Source of the DNA: Phaseolus vulgaris
Lineage: Eukaryota > Streptophyta > Magnoliopsida > Fabales > Fabaceae
Assembly (NCBI RefSeq): GCF_000499845.2
Contig: NC_023756.2
Location: forward strand, 47,145,429 to 47,209,428
Reading direction: 5' to 3'
Length of the DNA stretch: 64,000 nt
The position numbers and the translations under genes are program-made. This document shows, piece after piece, positions 47,901 to 61,500 of the stretch. The notes beneath the pieces were generated by a model. That model was not told the DNA's origin and did not search any database. It saw only the letters and a program-made list of their open reading frames with translations. The first letter of the stretch is position 1; every line of letters begins with the position of its first letter.

Positions 47901-49153
47901 ATCTCTCGTGAAGTTTATTTTCACAACTTTCATACAAAAATTAGTACATTGTATATTGATGCCATTGCCAAAACTATTAGCCTGCAGCTTAAACAGTATA
48001 AAAAAAAGAAGTAAAACATGTTTTTAATTAATATAGAAAAATAAAATGTTATTAACTTTAAAGTTCCAATTTATAGAATAAAAAGTAAAAAATATGTTTA
48101 GGTATTTTTGTACTAATGGTAAAATAGGTCAATTTATCCATTTCATCGAATTTATTGGCAATTAGTAAGCTAAAAATCTTAGTCCTCTTATAAGAAAATG
48201 GTACTTTAAATTTACTTTTGCAAATAGGTATATATTAATTATATAAATATTTTTTTAAATTTTAAATAATTAATTAATTAGTGTTTGAATAAATTAAAAT
48301 TATTATTATATTTACATATTTTAAGTTATTTTATTATAATGAATAATTGAAAATGAAAACCTAATTTGTAAATATTTAAAATAATTTAAGTTACAATACT
48401 ATTATATTTATATCTTCAAATAGTATAATAAATAAATAAATATTATTTTTATTTAAAAAAGCGGAATGATGACGTTGTTTCACAGGGTAGATAGAGAGGG
48501 GGAATTTGTCATGTGTACTTTTCCATTTCTCTCCCCTCCCACGTTTTACACGTGTGGTTCCTCGTTAATTGTAATGGTGAAAGCATGTGTTTATTAACAT
48601 GTGTAAAAGTGAAATGAAATCTTAGTAGGATACATTGGATTAGGGAGAAAATTTAGGAGAATTTAAGTGATGTAATAATTGTTAAATATTTTTTATTTTT
48701 TTAAAAATTTAAAATATAAGTTCACAAATTAATTATAATTTTTAAAAATATTTGAATAATAAAATATTTTTATATAGATTTTATTTAATTAAAGTTTTGA
48801 AAATTATTTTTGATTGAATAATTATTTAAAAAAGTACGAGTTACTTATGTAATCATGCATTATAATCTTTAATTATAAGTAAGTTCCAAAGGTAAACACG
48901 GTAGGTTTGTCAAATGTTTATTGATGGTAATTATTTCTGAATTATTTTATATGAGTTGGAAGTCTTTGAAATGTTTATTTATTTAATTCTTTTCAATAAA
49001 AAAATAAACTAATTTTATAGATAAGTCTACTGAGATGTTAAAGTTGCAGAATAATACTTAACATAGTTCCAAAGATAAACACGGTAGATTTGTCTAAATA
49101 GCAATTATCTATTGATGATAATTATTTCTGAATTATTATATATGGGTTGGAAC
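44991..49153. other. AT-rich intergenic DNA
   Basis: No convincing gene. A LINE tail on the minus strand lies at 47196-47265 (poly-T, ATCAACAAAAAATAAATAAG, then CAACCCTTATAC). ATT/AATA-rich low-complexity DNA fills 47400-47720. A GC-richer island at 48460-48560 carries an ACGTGT box (TTTTACACGTGTGGTTCC) but no frame. Confidence 0.5.
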
Positions 49154-49516
49154 CACTACAAGAAAATCATTAAATAGAAACCAATTTTTAGAGACCAAAA
49201 TAATTAGTTGCAATAGTAACTAAATTAAAGATCATTTTAGAAACTAAAAATTAGTTTTTATTATTGTTAAATAGTTTCTAAATTGGTATCTAATTAGCTA
49301 TCAGATTTTAACTACCAATTATTTAGATTCTAAATTTGGTAGCAAAAACTTTGGTTGCTAATTAGATACTAATTTAGAAACCATTTAACAATAATATAAA
49401 CTAATTTAGAAACTTATTTTTTTAAGTTTCTAAAATGGTTTCTAATTTAGTCACTGTAACAACTAATTATTTTTTGTCTCTAAAATTAGTTTTTATTTCA
49501 TGATTTTCTTGTAGTA
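49154..49516. repeat. CACTA-type fold-back MITE, 363 bp
   Basis: Starts CACTACAAGAAAATCATTAA and ends TGATTTTCTTGTAGTA. Most of it is a long imperfect palindrome (AACCATTTTAGAAAC type words in both arms). CACTACAAGAAAA is the typical end of plant CACTA (En/Spm) transposons. The flanking triplets AAC and AAT would be a target duplication with one change. Confidence 0.75.
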
Positions 49517-51129
49517 AATGTGTGTTTTAAGTATTTTTTTTTCTTTTAAGTTTTTTGCTGGTAAAAAAAACAAATTCCATGAATGAGTCTCTTATTATGA
49601 TTTGAAGAATAAATAAATGTGTATTAATTCTTTGTTATCCTTTTGGAGCTATAAATCAAAACCTTGAAATGTAAGCAATGAAAGGGACACAAGATTATGT
49701 GTTTACCCAACCAATTTATTAGTTGCTTATTAAATTAATTGGATCAGAAAAAAATATTATTTAATGACATCTGAAGATGATGAGAAACAATGTACGTGGC
49801 ATGAATGTATTAGTAGTTTGACAAATGACATTATTATTTTCATATGCTAAAAGGCAAAGTGGGAACTTAGAGGGCACGAATTTGGTTTACGATAAATAAT
49901 TATATAATTCATACCTCCATGTCTCATTATTTTATTGCTTAGTATACCTATCCATGTATCGACATCATAATTAAAATATTTTGTTTTTTTTTTATAGTTG
50001 TGATGTTGATATTTTCTTTAATTATTATTATGTCGATTTTGGTTGGAATTGATAGGTATACTAGTATCACAGCTAGTTAATTTAATTGTATTGATAATTT
50101 CTATTGGTTAATGAAGTATTTTTTAAATGGATTTTAATTAATCTAATAATTCTTTTAATACATTTATATTTATAAAAAGTTAATATTTTAATTTTAATTT
50201 TGTTGGAATAACATTGTCTATCATCATCATATTGAATTGAAAGTGTTGTTTGTTTTGAAATTTCATCATAATTTTGTTTTTGAAAATTGAGGAAGAAAAA
50301 AATTATTTTCAATTTTTAAAGTAATGTTAGACTATTAAATACATAGAATATTAATACACGAGGACCGAATAGTGGGACTCTTTTATAAAAATTAATTGAA
50401 TTTTATAGTTTAATTCAATTTATTTGTATTCTCAAACATTTTGAGTCATTTAAAAAAATCAAATTGATTTTAAGTTGGAAATGTTTTTTTTTTTTTTGTC
50501 TTGATATGAATATTTTAAAAATCAATTTCAGGAATTTAACATTCCCAATAATAGATTTTTCACTAAAACTCCCCTAGAAAGAATGAGAATCCAAGATTCT
50601 CAAGAAGAGGAAAGTTTTTAATATAATAATGTTTTTCATTCTTGAAAATATCTTCGATGTACTTAACATATTTATGGCTTTTTCAAAAACATAATTTCCA
50701 GAAAATAATTTCGAAGAAACGTGATTTTCAAAGAAGAAAAAAATTAATAGTTTAATGATTTTAATTAAGACTTGAAAAATAATTTATTAAAAGAGAACTA
50801 TTAAACTCGATTACTTTACAAAAATCTGGTAAAAAAAATTCAACCACAAATATAAGAACTAAATATTTATTATTATTATTATTAAATATTCAGGTTGTTT
50901 TAGTTTTTTTATCAATAAAGAACAAATTAATTAAAAATGTATATATATCGAGTGTCTGAACTCATATATATATATAATTGTAATTTCTTCATGTATCTAT
51001 TTATCTATTATCCAAAACATAGATTATAATGATATTGTTTTCAAAACAACTTTATAGATTGTTTTCAAAACAACTTTATAGATTGTTGGCTTCTACAAAA
51101 TGCATAGTTTAAACTAATTGGATCTATAC
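49517..51129. other. AT-rich intergenic DNA
   Basis: No gene recognised. A 26-bp sequence (GATTGTTTTCAAAACAACTT and so on) is tandemly doubled at about 51030-51082. A LINE-tail-like TTTTTTTATCAATAAAGAAC lies at about 50906. Confidence 0.45.
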
Positions 51130-51690
51130 ATGTCATTTGGCCAACACCACTTCTCAAGCATAGGAACAAGAGGATTTTTAAAGGTGTGTGGATAGCACTT
51201 GTAGGAGAGTTGTGGTTTCATAGGAACAAGAGGATTTTCAAAGGTGGCAGGATAAATCACATTGAAATGTATACTTTAGCACAAATGAAGGCTTGGTCAT
51301 GGGTACTGTAAAGTGTGTGGCGTGGCGTAAGTTTTTCGTATTCAGATTGGTGTCTTGAGTCTTTGATTTGTATGATGTGGTTCCATAAGAACAAGAGAAT
51401 TTTCAGAGGTGGCAGGATAGATTTTATTTAAATCTTCACTCTGGCATGATGAAGGCATGATCATGGGTATTCTAAAGTGCGTGACGTAAGTTTTTCGTAT
51501 TCAGATTGATGTCCTGAGTCTTTGATTTTGCATGATATCGGCCAATATTTCTAAGAGATAGTTAGCTCAAGGATAAGGTATCTGCATTTAGTTTTTTCAA
51601 AGCCTCATGCAGATCTTTTATAAGGATTGAAATATCTATAAAATACTTCTTATTTATTTATTTATTTTTTCTGATAAAAAAAAAACTCGA
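51130..51690 (+). mobile_element. L1-type LINE 3' end with internal repeats
   Basis: Coding-end text (CATAGGAACAAGAGGATTTT, matching the IWRHRNNCLFK region) occurs three times, and GTAAGTTTTTCGTATTCAGATTG twice, giving direct repeats of about 60 and 170 bp. It ends with a tail (TTTTATAAGGATTGAAATATC) and TTTTTCTGATAAAAAAAAA at about 51665-51684. Confidence 0.75.
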
Positions 51691-53137
51691 GCATAATCCA
51701 ATTCCAACAACGTTAATAAACATTGTTTTTTTTATTAAAAAATACAAAACCAAGGTTGAGGTTAGACGCTTGGATCATGCTTGATATGTCCTTTGTTGTG
51801 AAACATTAGCATAGTTGAGTCATGCCAAAAGTGGTTTATGAATAGGTGATATTAACCCAGCATCTTCCATCTTCCACCTTGTTAAACTACTTTAAGTCTA
51901 AGAGTTAATTAGTGTTGCAATCTTGTTAGATGATTGATGTGATATTATGAACAAACACATATAAATTTTATGATATTACCTTCAACTCAAAATTTTCAAC
52001 TTCCTTATCCTAACAAAAAAATTATATTAGTTTTTAACATATTAAAATTATCACTAAGAAAATTAACACACACATTTAAGTAATTGACTTTCAAGTAATG
52101 TTTAATTTTAAAAATTTCTAAGTAATTACGTGGTTAAGATGTAATCATCTCAAAATTAGACCTTTCTTTAATATTATATTTATTCAAACTTAACTAATGT
52201 CATTCTATAACGGAATCTATTTTTATTTTTAAAACGTGACAAAACATTTATATAACTGACGTAAATAAAGAAACCTAAACTGTAGCTGATAAACTTTGAC
52301 TGAACAGCAAATAAAAACTTGCGTTTGTTGACTTTGGCTGGCTTTTAAATTTTGTATTGAATACCAAACATAGTTTTTCTTTCCTCATCAAATTGTTTAC
52401 GCAATTCAATACACATGTCAATTAGTGAATTTTGTTTCATAAATTGATTTTTTAGCCATAAAATTATAAGGTGAAAGGATCTTTCACATTCCTCCTTTTA
52501 AATGCCATATTAAATAATCATCAAAAAAGCATTTAAAGTCAATAAAATTGGGTTAATAGAAATTAATTTGAGTAATTTTTTTACTACGGATGATAAGTTC
52601 TGATATGTGGTTTACCACTATTTAGTAAAACGAAAACTATGATATAAAAAATATTTTGAAAATATAAGATTGACTTCAAAAGAGCTACATATGTTTTCTC
52701 TATAGATGTGAATACGAAATTAATTTTTGTTCTTAATCCAAACTTTAACCTTGTTGAGTATTTATAATAAGAAAACTATTGGAATGAATTTTTTTATATG
52801 TAAAGAATAAATAAAATAAAATGAGACACTTCAGGGGTGTCTCAACCTTTATATAATCCTTGACAATTTTTCTACATGACAAACGAATTCCGTAATTATG
52901 AGATTAAAATATTTCATCTGGATTCATTCTGACTCATCGTTTTTTGACGTAAATATTATAATATTAGAATTTCATTGGTTACCTAAATAAAACTCGAATG
53001 TCTCCTTATTCCAATAATTTCCTTAATATAAGTATTCATGAGATCTAAAGTTTGGACGGAAGATAAAAATAAAATTCTTACTATTGGACGAAAAATATAT
53101 TTAAACTAAAACTAAAAAAAAAATGTTCTGAGTATCA
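51691..53137. other. AT-rich DNA with a LINE tail
   Basis: 52786-52856 is a LINE 3' tail on the minus strand, with the stem-loop GAGACAC-TTCAGGG-GTGTCTC at 52823-52843 and a T run. No gene seen in the rest. Confidence 0.5.
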
Positions 53138-53345
53138 CACTACAAGAAAATCATGAAATAGAAACCAATTTGTAGAAACCAAAATAATTAGTTGCAATAG
53201 TAACTAAATTAGAGACCATTTTAGAAACTAATTTAGAAACCAATTTTTCTTTTAGTTTCTAAAATGGTCTTTATTTTAGTTCCTATTGTAACTAATTATT
53301 TTGGTCTCTAAAAATTGGTTTCTATTTCATGATTTTCTTGTAGTG
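53138..53345. repeat. CACTA-type fold-back MITE, 208 bp, with TCA duplication
   Basis: The ends CACTACAAGAAAATCATGAA and TTCATGATTTTCTTGTAGTG are perfect inverted copies. TCA flanks both sides (53135-53137 and 53346-53348). The arms extend inward, so nearly the whole element can fold into one hairpin. No coding capacity. Confidence 0.9.
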
Positions 53346-54109
53346 TCAATGCATTAACATTCGTTGATAAAATAAATAGTAAAATATCTTTGATCATAAT
53401 TGTAAAGAGAAAACTCAAATTGACCATGAAATGAGTAGTGGTCCCCAGATAGGTATATAGTTCAATCCGATTGTGAAGAGTTTTTGAAGTTGCAACCAAT
53501 TAGTTCTAAGTGGATGCAGCAAATGGAGGATAAAAATAATCAGTGTGGCTTTTTAGGTCAGCAATTCCATCAGCCCCAAGAAGATTAGAAGACCAGAAGA
53601 AGAAGATGAAGAACCAAAAGGTAAAGAAAGTAAAGAGAAAAAGAAAGGGAAGGAAGCAGATCCCCAAATAACGTAAAGCAACAAAATCCTATTTTCTCTT
53701 TAACCACAACACTTTGTAAAATGTTCATAAATCTGTCATCTGCTTAAGCAACAAATAACATACTTTTTGTGGGGTTTCTTGTAATTTGCAAGGGTTCACA
53801 TGTCTGGCTAACAAATTGGAGGATATTCTAACTTTCCACCACACAAACAACTCATAAAATATGACCCACAAACCATGCGTGAAACAGTTCAGTTAGATCA
53901 TTTCCTATCTCTAAACAATTCATTATATAATAACCCCATCATTATTATAATCATGTATTTGGTATCTGATGAACCTCTCTACATTGTTTCACCTATCTCT
54001 CAATCTTTATATCTCTCCCCTCATTAATTAACCAATACTTTTAGATTTAGATCAAGATAATATACCTTTCTGGATTCTGAGTATTAACTGCATCACAACT
54101 TCACTCTTT
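53346..54109. other. Non-coding DNA, purine-rich tract
   Basis: An AG-rich stretch (AGAAGAAGAAGATGAAGAAC to AAGGGAAGGAAGC) at 53580-53660. No credible gene. Confidence 0.4.
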
Positions 54110-54757
54110 TAAAACTGCAAAAATGGAAAAATTCATACATATTTATGTCTCAGTTGATCTTATGTCAGATTGTATTAAAATTGCTGAATTTGATTTAATT
54201 ACTTTCCCTTCTCAATCATTTTTTATCACCAAGAAAAGATATAATAAATGTGCCTACATTAAGAGTGGTCCAACCCTCCTATACAGCAAAAGAGATATAC
54301 ATCTTAAGAAAACTCTGACTATCTACCCTGTCACAAGTTAAAAAATAACTTAAAATTCAAAGACCAATTCTGTCATCCTATCAGCAACTATTAATTGAGT
54401 ATATACATACACACATACCAGGAGTTCTAAACATCAATCAGAGAAGAAAAAACTCATTGAAGGTACTTTTGACGAAATCCAAGACCAACTTTTAACCTGT
54501 ACCAAGAAGAAGACTTCAAAATAGTCTACAACTCCTCCGTTGAATAAACAATTATTCCTATACCTCCCAAATCTCACTTACTAACGCAATCCAAACAACT
54601 TTACTGTGTCAAAACTGAAAAATTACTAACGCAATCCAAACAACTTTACTGTGTCAAAACTGAAAAAAAAAAGGAAAAAATTCATACATCAGTTGATCTG
54701 ATATCAGATTGTTTTAAAAGTGCTGAATTTGATTTTGTTACTTTCCCTTCTCCATAA
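54110..54757 (-). mobile_element. LINE 3' fragment flanked by a ~95-bp direct duplication
   Basis: 54230-54615 matches, on the minus strand, the last 300 bp of the intact L1 (compare GTTCTAAACATCAATCAGAG with 56335-56360, and the tail with 56160-56190). The flanks, 54118-54222 and 54662-54757, are copies of each other (CAGTTGATCT, CAGATTGT, GCTGAATTTGATT, ACTTTCCCTTCTC). A 47-bp piece ending GTGTCAAAACTGAAAAA is doubled near 54580-54665. Confidence 0.7.
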
Positions 54758-55589
54758 GTTACTAATTATAAGGAATTTTACAGCTGGTGCTTTTCAGGTG
54801 AGGCCCTTTAGGGTACTATCAGCTGAGACAAATTGACCGAGAACTAGGAAACCACATGCAGAGTGGAACCTACTTAAGGCTTTGTTATCTTTTATATATT
54901 ATTTTTCTTGGTGCACAAAGCTTTGTAATCTACTTTGATCAGTGTAATCAAAATAATCTTATATAAAAGGACCCTAAAAATACCCATCAAGTAGAGAAGA
55001 ATCAAGACAATTAATTAATCACCTACATGCCACTTTAGAAGGAAGCTATATATGCTGATTTCTGAGAGAGACTCAGAAGTGCCAACCTCATCATCATCCT
55101 CGGCATATATAGCGTAGCACACACTAATCTCTTTTTTAATGGAAAGAAAGTTTCATCAAACATCTATAAAAAAATGTATATTTTATGCACCATAAACAGT
55201 AAAAAATCTGCATACATAAGTTGCAGCCAACCTTGTGGCGCGTGGCTACTGATTAGAGTCTTCCAATACAGCTTATTTGCATTTTAAATGAGAGACAATC
55301 GCTTTCAGAGATAGTCTCCAAAATTATTAAAAAATGTAATCATTATTGAGTTAGAAAAATGAAGTTGAAGGGTAGAGAAAGGAAGCATAGAATCTAGGCG
55401 TATATATATAACTTAACATTGAAATCTATACACAATCTGATCCAGCGATGCAATTATTCCTCAGTTCTGCTAGACGCTTAAAAGATAGCACACGAGATCT
55501 CTGATTTTCCAGCCACAAATTAAGTGGAAGCAGTTCTTCCGGGATTTGCCAAAAAGCCACAAAGCACAAGAAAAGAGAGGAGAAGAAGC
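54758..55589 (+). promoter_or_regulatory. Upstream region of the TIE1-like gene
   Basis: Two TATA-like sites are seen: GCATATATAGCG at about 55101 and CGTATATATATAACTT at 55399-55414. The second is about 180 bp before the ATG and is the better core-promoter candidate. No other gene is seen here. Confidence 0.45.
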
Positions 55590-58500
55590 ATGGATGGCAG
55601 TTATTTTGGAGAGCCAAACATGGGAAATGAAAGAGTGAGTGGCTCTTCTTCTTCTTCTTCTTCAAGAAAAGGGAAGAAGAACAATCAAGAAAAGCCAAAG
55701 CAACCACAAAGAGGATTAGGAGTTGCTCAATTGGAGAAAATCAGATTACATGGTCAAATGGCCTGTGGTGCCTATCATCCTCCTCTGCAAGCTCCTTACC
55801 CTTCTAACTTTAACAATGTAAGACCCTTTTCTTCTTTCTCAAAAACTAGCAATTTTTACCCTTGTACAAAGTTCATCTTCAAAGATACCATCCAACTCAA
55901 AAACTATAGCAATATTTTTGGCTTGGATTCAGAATTCCAATATTGGGAGGTTTTGTTAATTCCTTGTCAACAACATGCAGGAAGATCCAAGGGTGCAAAC
56001 ACCCTATTCATCAGTACCATCATCATCTTTTTCTTACTCCTCCTCATCTACATCATACTCAGCTTCATATGGCTTCCAACCCAACATTGTGGTATGTGTA
56101 GTTTTGCCTTTTCTTTTTTTTTTTTTTTTTTTTATCAGCAAATAACAATGAAATTAAATAAGACCACTTCAGGGGTGGTCCAACCCTTATACAACAAAAC
56201 AGATTTTCTCAAAGAGCCTTTCCATCTACATATCAACCAAAAGACCTCCTACTCTCTTTCCCATCTCAATCAATAATAAAAGAAACCCAAGAAACAACCT
56301 TTTACATAAAAACTAAACAGAATACATACATACCAAGGGTTCAAGACACCAATCAGAGAATGAGAAATTAGCTGACGGTATCTTTGATGAGATCCATGAC
56401 CAAACCTTAATCTGTGTTAGAGAGAAAATTTCAGTGTGATCAACCACTCCACCTTTAAATAAACAATTATTCCTGTGCCTCCATATCTCACTAACCAACG
56501 CAATCCACAGGTTTCCCATAATAAGATTAACTGAAATAGGTGCATCCAGAATCTTAAAATGTTCAAAATGAGACCCAGGATCCATACAATCCACTGATCT
56601 TATTCCTAACCAGTTATAACAGAGATTCCAAATTAGCCAAGCAACTCTGCATTCGCAAAACAAATGATTTGTTGTCTCCTCTGACCTCCTACACAAGCAA
56701 CACAAATTACTCTCGATCTCAATTCCTCTTCTCTCTATATTAACCCTACAAGCAACCTTGTTTTCAATCACTCTCCAAGCTGTGACTTGAGCTGAGGGAA
56801 GCGCCTTAATTTTCCAGAAAAATTTATACCTTCTTAAGTCTTCCTCACTACCTTCTCCCCTTAAAAACCCATAAGCGGACTTAACTGAAAACTCAGTTGA
56901 ATCGCTATCCTTCCAAACCCAACTATCCACTGTTTCTGTCTCTAGTGTCTTATTAGAGATCAACTCTAAAAGTTGACTTTCTTGCTCCTCTTCCCAAGCG
57001 AACAGACCCCTTCTCCACCTTAAGTTCCACTTCCACGTCCCGTTTTCCCACAATACACAATCACATAAAACTGCCTCCTTATTAACAGATAAAGAATATA
57101 GCCTTGGAAAAGTGCTCTTCAATTCTTCTGAGACAATCCAATTGTCTGACCAAAACATAATCTCTCTCCCGTTTCCGACCTCCAAATTCAAACGATCTTC
57201 AAACTTCCCTCCCCAATCCTCAGACCTCCAGACCTTCCTTAAATCTCTCCACCACAAAGAGACCTTACTTTTATTATCTCGCTGCTCCTTCAAACCTCTC
57301 CATCCTCCATACTTAGATTCCAATACCTCCTTCCACAACCCTCCTGCTTCTGTTTTCAGGCGCCATATCCATTTTCCCATCAGAGCCAAATTAAACTGTC
57401 TGACATTTATAATACCAAGCCCTCCTGCTTCCTTAGGTTTACAAACCTTATCCCATGCCGCCCAGGCAATTTTCCTTCCATCTGACCCCCATCCCCACAA
57501 AAAATTCCTCTGCAGACTCACAATCTTCTTTAAAACAATAGACGGAATCTTAAAAAGAGAAAGATAAAACAGTGGTATTGACGACAAGACTGACTTAATT
57601 AAACAAATCCTCCCCGCCATCGAGATAAATCTTCCTTTCCACCTGCCTAACCTTTTCTTTACCCTGTTAACCACCTCATCCCAGAACTCACCCCTCTTAT
57701 GACATCCCCCTACAGGCATCCCCAAATATTTAAAAGGAATGCTCATTACCTCACAATTTAGAATTTTCGCAAAGTGAAGAATCTCCGTCTGCTCCACCCC
57801 AATCCCACCAAGTCTACTCTTGGAAAAATTCACCTTAAGACCAGATGCCAATTCAAAACAGTTCAACATAACCTTTAAATTAAAAACACTTTTGCTCTTT
57901 GCCTTACAAAAGAACAAAGTGTCATCAGCATACTGAAGCATATTTACTTTTACCGACTTATTTCCAATCTCCAAGCTCTCAATCAAGTCCTTCTCTACTG
58001 CAGTTCTAGATACCCCAGCTAACCCTTCGGCCGCAATAAGAAACAAGAATGGAGCTAATGGATCACCTTGTCTCAGCCCTTTCTTCGGAATAAACTCCTT
58101 AGTAGGACTCCCGTTTACGAGAATTGACATCGACGCTGATTCCAAGCAAGCTTTAATCCAGGAAATCCACTTTTCACAAAAACCAAGCTTTCCTAGCATA
58201 TAGTATATAAAATCCCACCTCACAGAGTCATATGCTTTCTCATAATCCACCTTGAAAAACACACAACTTTTCTTCTTCCTTTTCAACTCTTCTAAGGTTT
58301 CATTGGCTACCAGAATACTATCCAATAACCCCCTTCCTTGAAGAAAGGCAGATTGCCTAACATCGATAACTTTACTGATCACTTTTTTCAACCTGATAGC
58401 CAAAATCTTCGAAACTGTTTTATACACACACCCTACCAATGAAATCGGTCTATAATCATTAAGCTGTTGCGGATTATCATTCTTAGGAATCAAACAGATG

Positions 58501-61500
58501 AAAGAAGCATTTGAACCCCTAGGCCACTTACCATTGACCATAAAATCATTTACTGCTGAGATAAAATCTTCCTTAAGACAATCCCAACAAAACTTAATGA
58601 AACTGAAATTAAAACCGTCAGGACCAGGGCTCTTCGAACCATCACAACTCCAAACAGCATTTTTAACTTCTTCTTCAGAGACAACTCCGACTAGAGACTC
58701 ATTATCTCCTTTTGATAACGAGGAGAACTGAACATTATCCAACCTAACCACTGGCTCGGGCTCCCCAACGAATCTAGCCTCGAAAAACTCCCTGACCTTA
58801 TTCATTACCACCTCCTTCTCCTCACACCATTGACCGTTCATTTCTACCCCGTTAATCCCGTTTCTCATTCTCCTCCATTTCACCGATGAATGGAAAAACT
58901 TTGTATTTAAGTCACCTTGTTTCAACCAATTTTTCCTTGCTTTCTGTTGCACAATCGCTTCTTGTTTAAATAAGTTCTGACTTTGTTCAGCCAACAAAAG
59001 TCTCCTCTCCTCCCGCCCAAACTCATCTAAAAAACCTTCGTCATCTCTTGAGTCCAACTCTTGAATTTTCTTTTGTAATAAGATACCTTCTTGATTGACA
59101 TTCCCAAAAACCTCTATATTCCACTTCTTCAAATCAAGCTTTAACTTCTTCAATTTCTCCTTTAGTACAAACATCCCTCCTCCCAACACTTCATAATTCT
59201 GCCATTTGCTCCGAACAAAATCTAAAAATCTTCCATCTCTTTGCCACACATCTAGACTTCTGAAAGGTTTCGGCCCCCAATCTACCGATGTTGTTTGGAG
59301 CACTATGGCACAATGATCAGAAACTGATCTACTGAGGACTAAATGTTTACTGTTCGGCCATACATCCAACCATTCCCTTGAAACAAGAATCCTGTCAATT
59401 CTGCTCTTAATCGTACCATTCGGCTTGTACCAAGTAAACTTTCTTCCAACCATCGGGATATCCAACAATTCTGTACTTTCAATAAAACCATTGAACCCCT
59501 TGATTTCTCTACTATAATCTGATACTGAAACTGTGCTTTTTCTCTCCTCCTTCCTTCTAATTGAATTGAAATCCCCAACAACACACCACACCCTGTTTTG
59601 TTGTCTCTTCCTGATCTCACTAATCTCCTCCCATACCTCATTCCGTGCTTTCAACGAACCGGAGCTATACACATTCACTATCGTAAGTTGTACCCCATCT
59701 CCTGCTTTCCAAACTCCTTCAATAACCGAATAAGCTTTTCCATTAAAAAATCCCGTCATATCAAAACTGCTTCTTCTCCACATAGTAATAATTCCTCCTG
59801 CATTATTAACTGCCCCATTCTCTAACCATTCAATTTCGTTTGAACCCCACAAATAATAACATAGCTCCTTGCTAATCTCTGAGCACTTTGTCTCCTGTAG
59901 GCATACCATTCCAACCTCCTCTTTTCTAATCAAGTCTCTTAAGTATGTTCTTTTCGTGCTTCCACCAATCCCCCTTATATTCATACTAATTAGACTCATC
60001 ATCTAAAACATTATTCTCCATCTGACAACATCTGTAGTCCCGACTCTCCAAGGTACTCAGTCTATTTAAAACTACCTCTTCTTCTTTTAACAACGTGAAA
60101 CCCATCTCCTTACCAGATTTCCACGCCCTCTTGATTTCACCCTGTTCATCTTTTAATCTCAACATTTTTCTATATTTTCTAACATCTCTAACTGAGATAG
60201 AAATTTCTGACCTTAAACCCTTTAACGAATTTGACTTAGATAATCTTTCAACCAACGGTGACTTTCCATCTCTTAGAATCGATATATCGCCTACCCCTCC
60301 TCCGATATTGTCCAACAACCTCCCTACCGGACAACTAGCAGAAATTAACTCCATCCCACACATCTTATTCTTTGGTGTAATTTCCACCACAGCTCTATCA
60401 TCAACATCCGTGACCATTGCGCCCCGTACTAGCCCCATCGTACTCATCTTTTCCGTAACTTTTGTTGTCTCGTCGTCTACCTCGCACACAACGATCCCTT
60501 CAACGTCCGCAATCATTGCACCCTGTATTGACCCCTCCATGCTCAACTCTTTCGTAACTTTTGTTGTCTCGTCGTCGGTCTCGCACTCGACGGTCTCTTT
60601 GCTTCCTTGATCAAACCTTCTCAACTCACCTTCTTCCTCATCAAGCTGTCCAGCCTCTTCGAACTCGCGACCACCGTTCACCTCCACGTCGCTGATTCCA
60701 TTCGTATCACCGCCCCGCTTTGAGCTCTCGCTGGCGCCACCCCCCGCGACGCACCATGGCGTTCCAGGCTCGCAAAAGCCAGTACCAGTGTACGCCGTCG
60801 CCTGCGTTTCTGGAGCGACCCGTGCTCCTTCACCACCGCCCATCACCGTTCCCACGTCGGTCGGCGCTCCAGACGCCGTGAATTTCTTCCCCGCGTCGCC
60901 CACCTTCGACTGTGATTGAGAAGGGATGCCGACGACTTTCTCCACTGCAGCTAGCTTCTCCGTCGACGTCTCCACCCTTTCTTCTCTCCCTACCTCTCCG
61001 TCGCACCCTCGAAAGTCATCGAGGATTCCGCCGCCGCCGCCTCCGCCTTCCACCATGTTCTCCACTCTTTCCATTCCAAACCCTAGTTGCATTGCCACGT
61101 CAGCAATTGGGTCTGAAATTGGGTCTGAAATTAGGGTTTCCCCTACCCAACTTTCTGCACTCAATTGGGCTTGAACCGGCCCACTGCAGATTAGGTCATC
61201 TGCCCATCCCCCAACAATATTCCCAACTGTAGCCGTTCCACTATTATTCTCTACTAATATATTATTTTGTGCCTCCCTTTTTTCCAAGTTGATAATCCCC
61301 TCTTTCCTTGGTTCCAACATACTATCATTGTGACTCTTTCCAACAGAAATAATTCCTCCATTAATGCATGTTCCGCCTTTTGAATTTTCTCCCTCTTCTG
61401 CCGGATACTGAACAGTCGTCTCCTCCCTTCTCCTCTCTCCTTGTCTACCATCATGATCTGAGTACTCAAACTCTGATAAAACTTCACCTATGCTGGAGTC

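Noticed and set aside
55524..55589. Upstream extension of the TIE1-like frame
   Set aside because: It starts with GTG and has no family similarity; the first ATG is at 55590.
60095..60610. Plus-strand frame of 171 codons opposite L1 ORF1
   Set aside because: It is the antisense shadow of the acidic Ser/Glu-rich part of ORF1.
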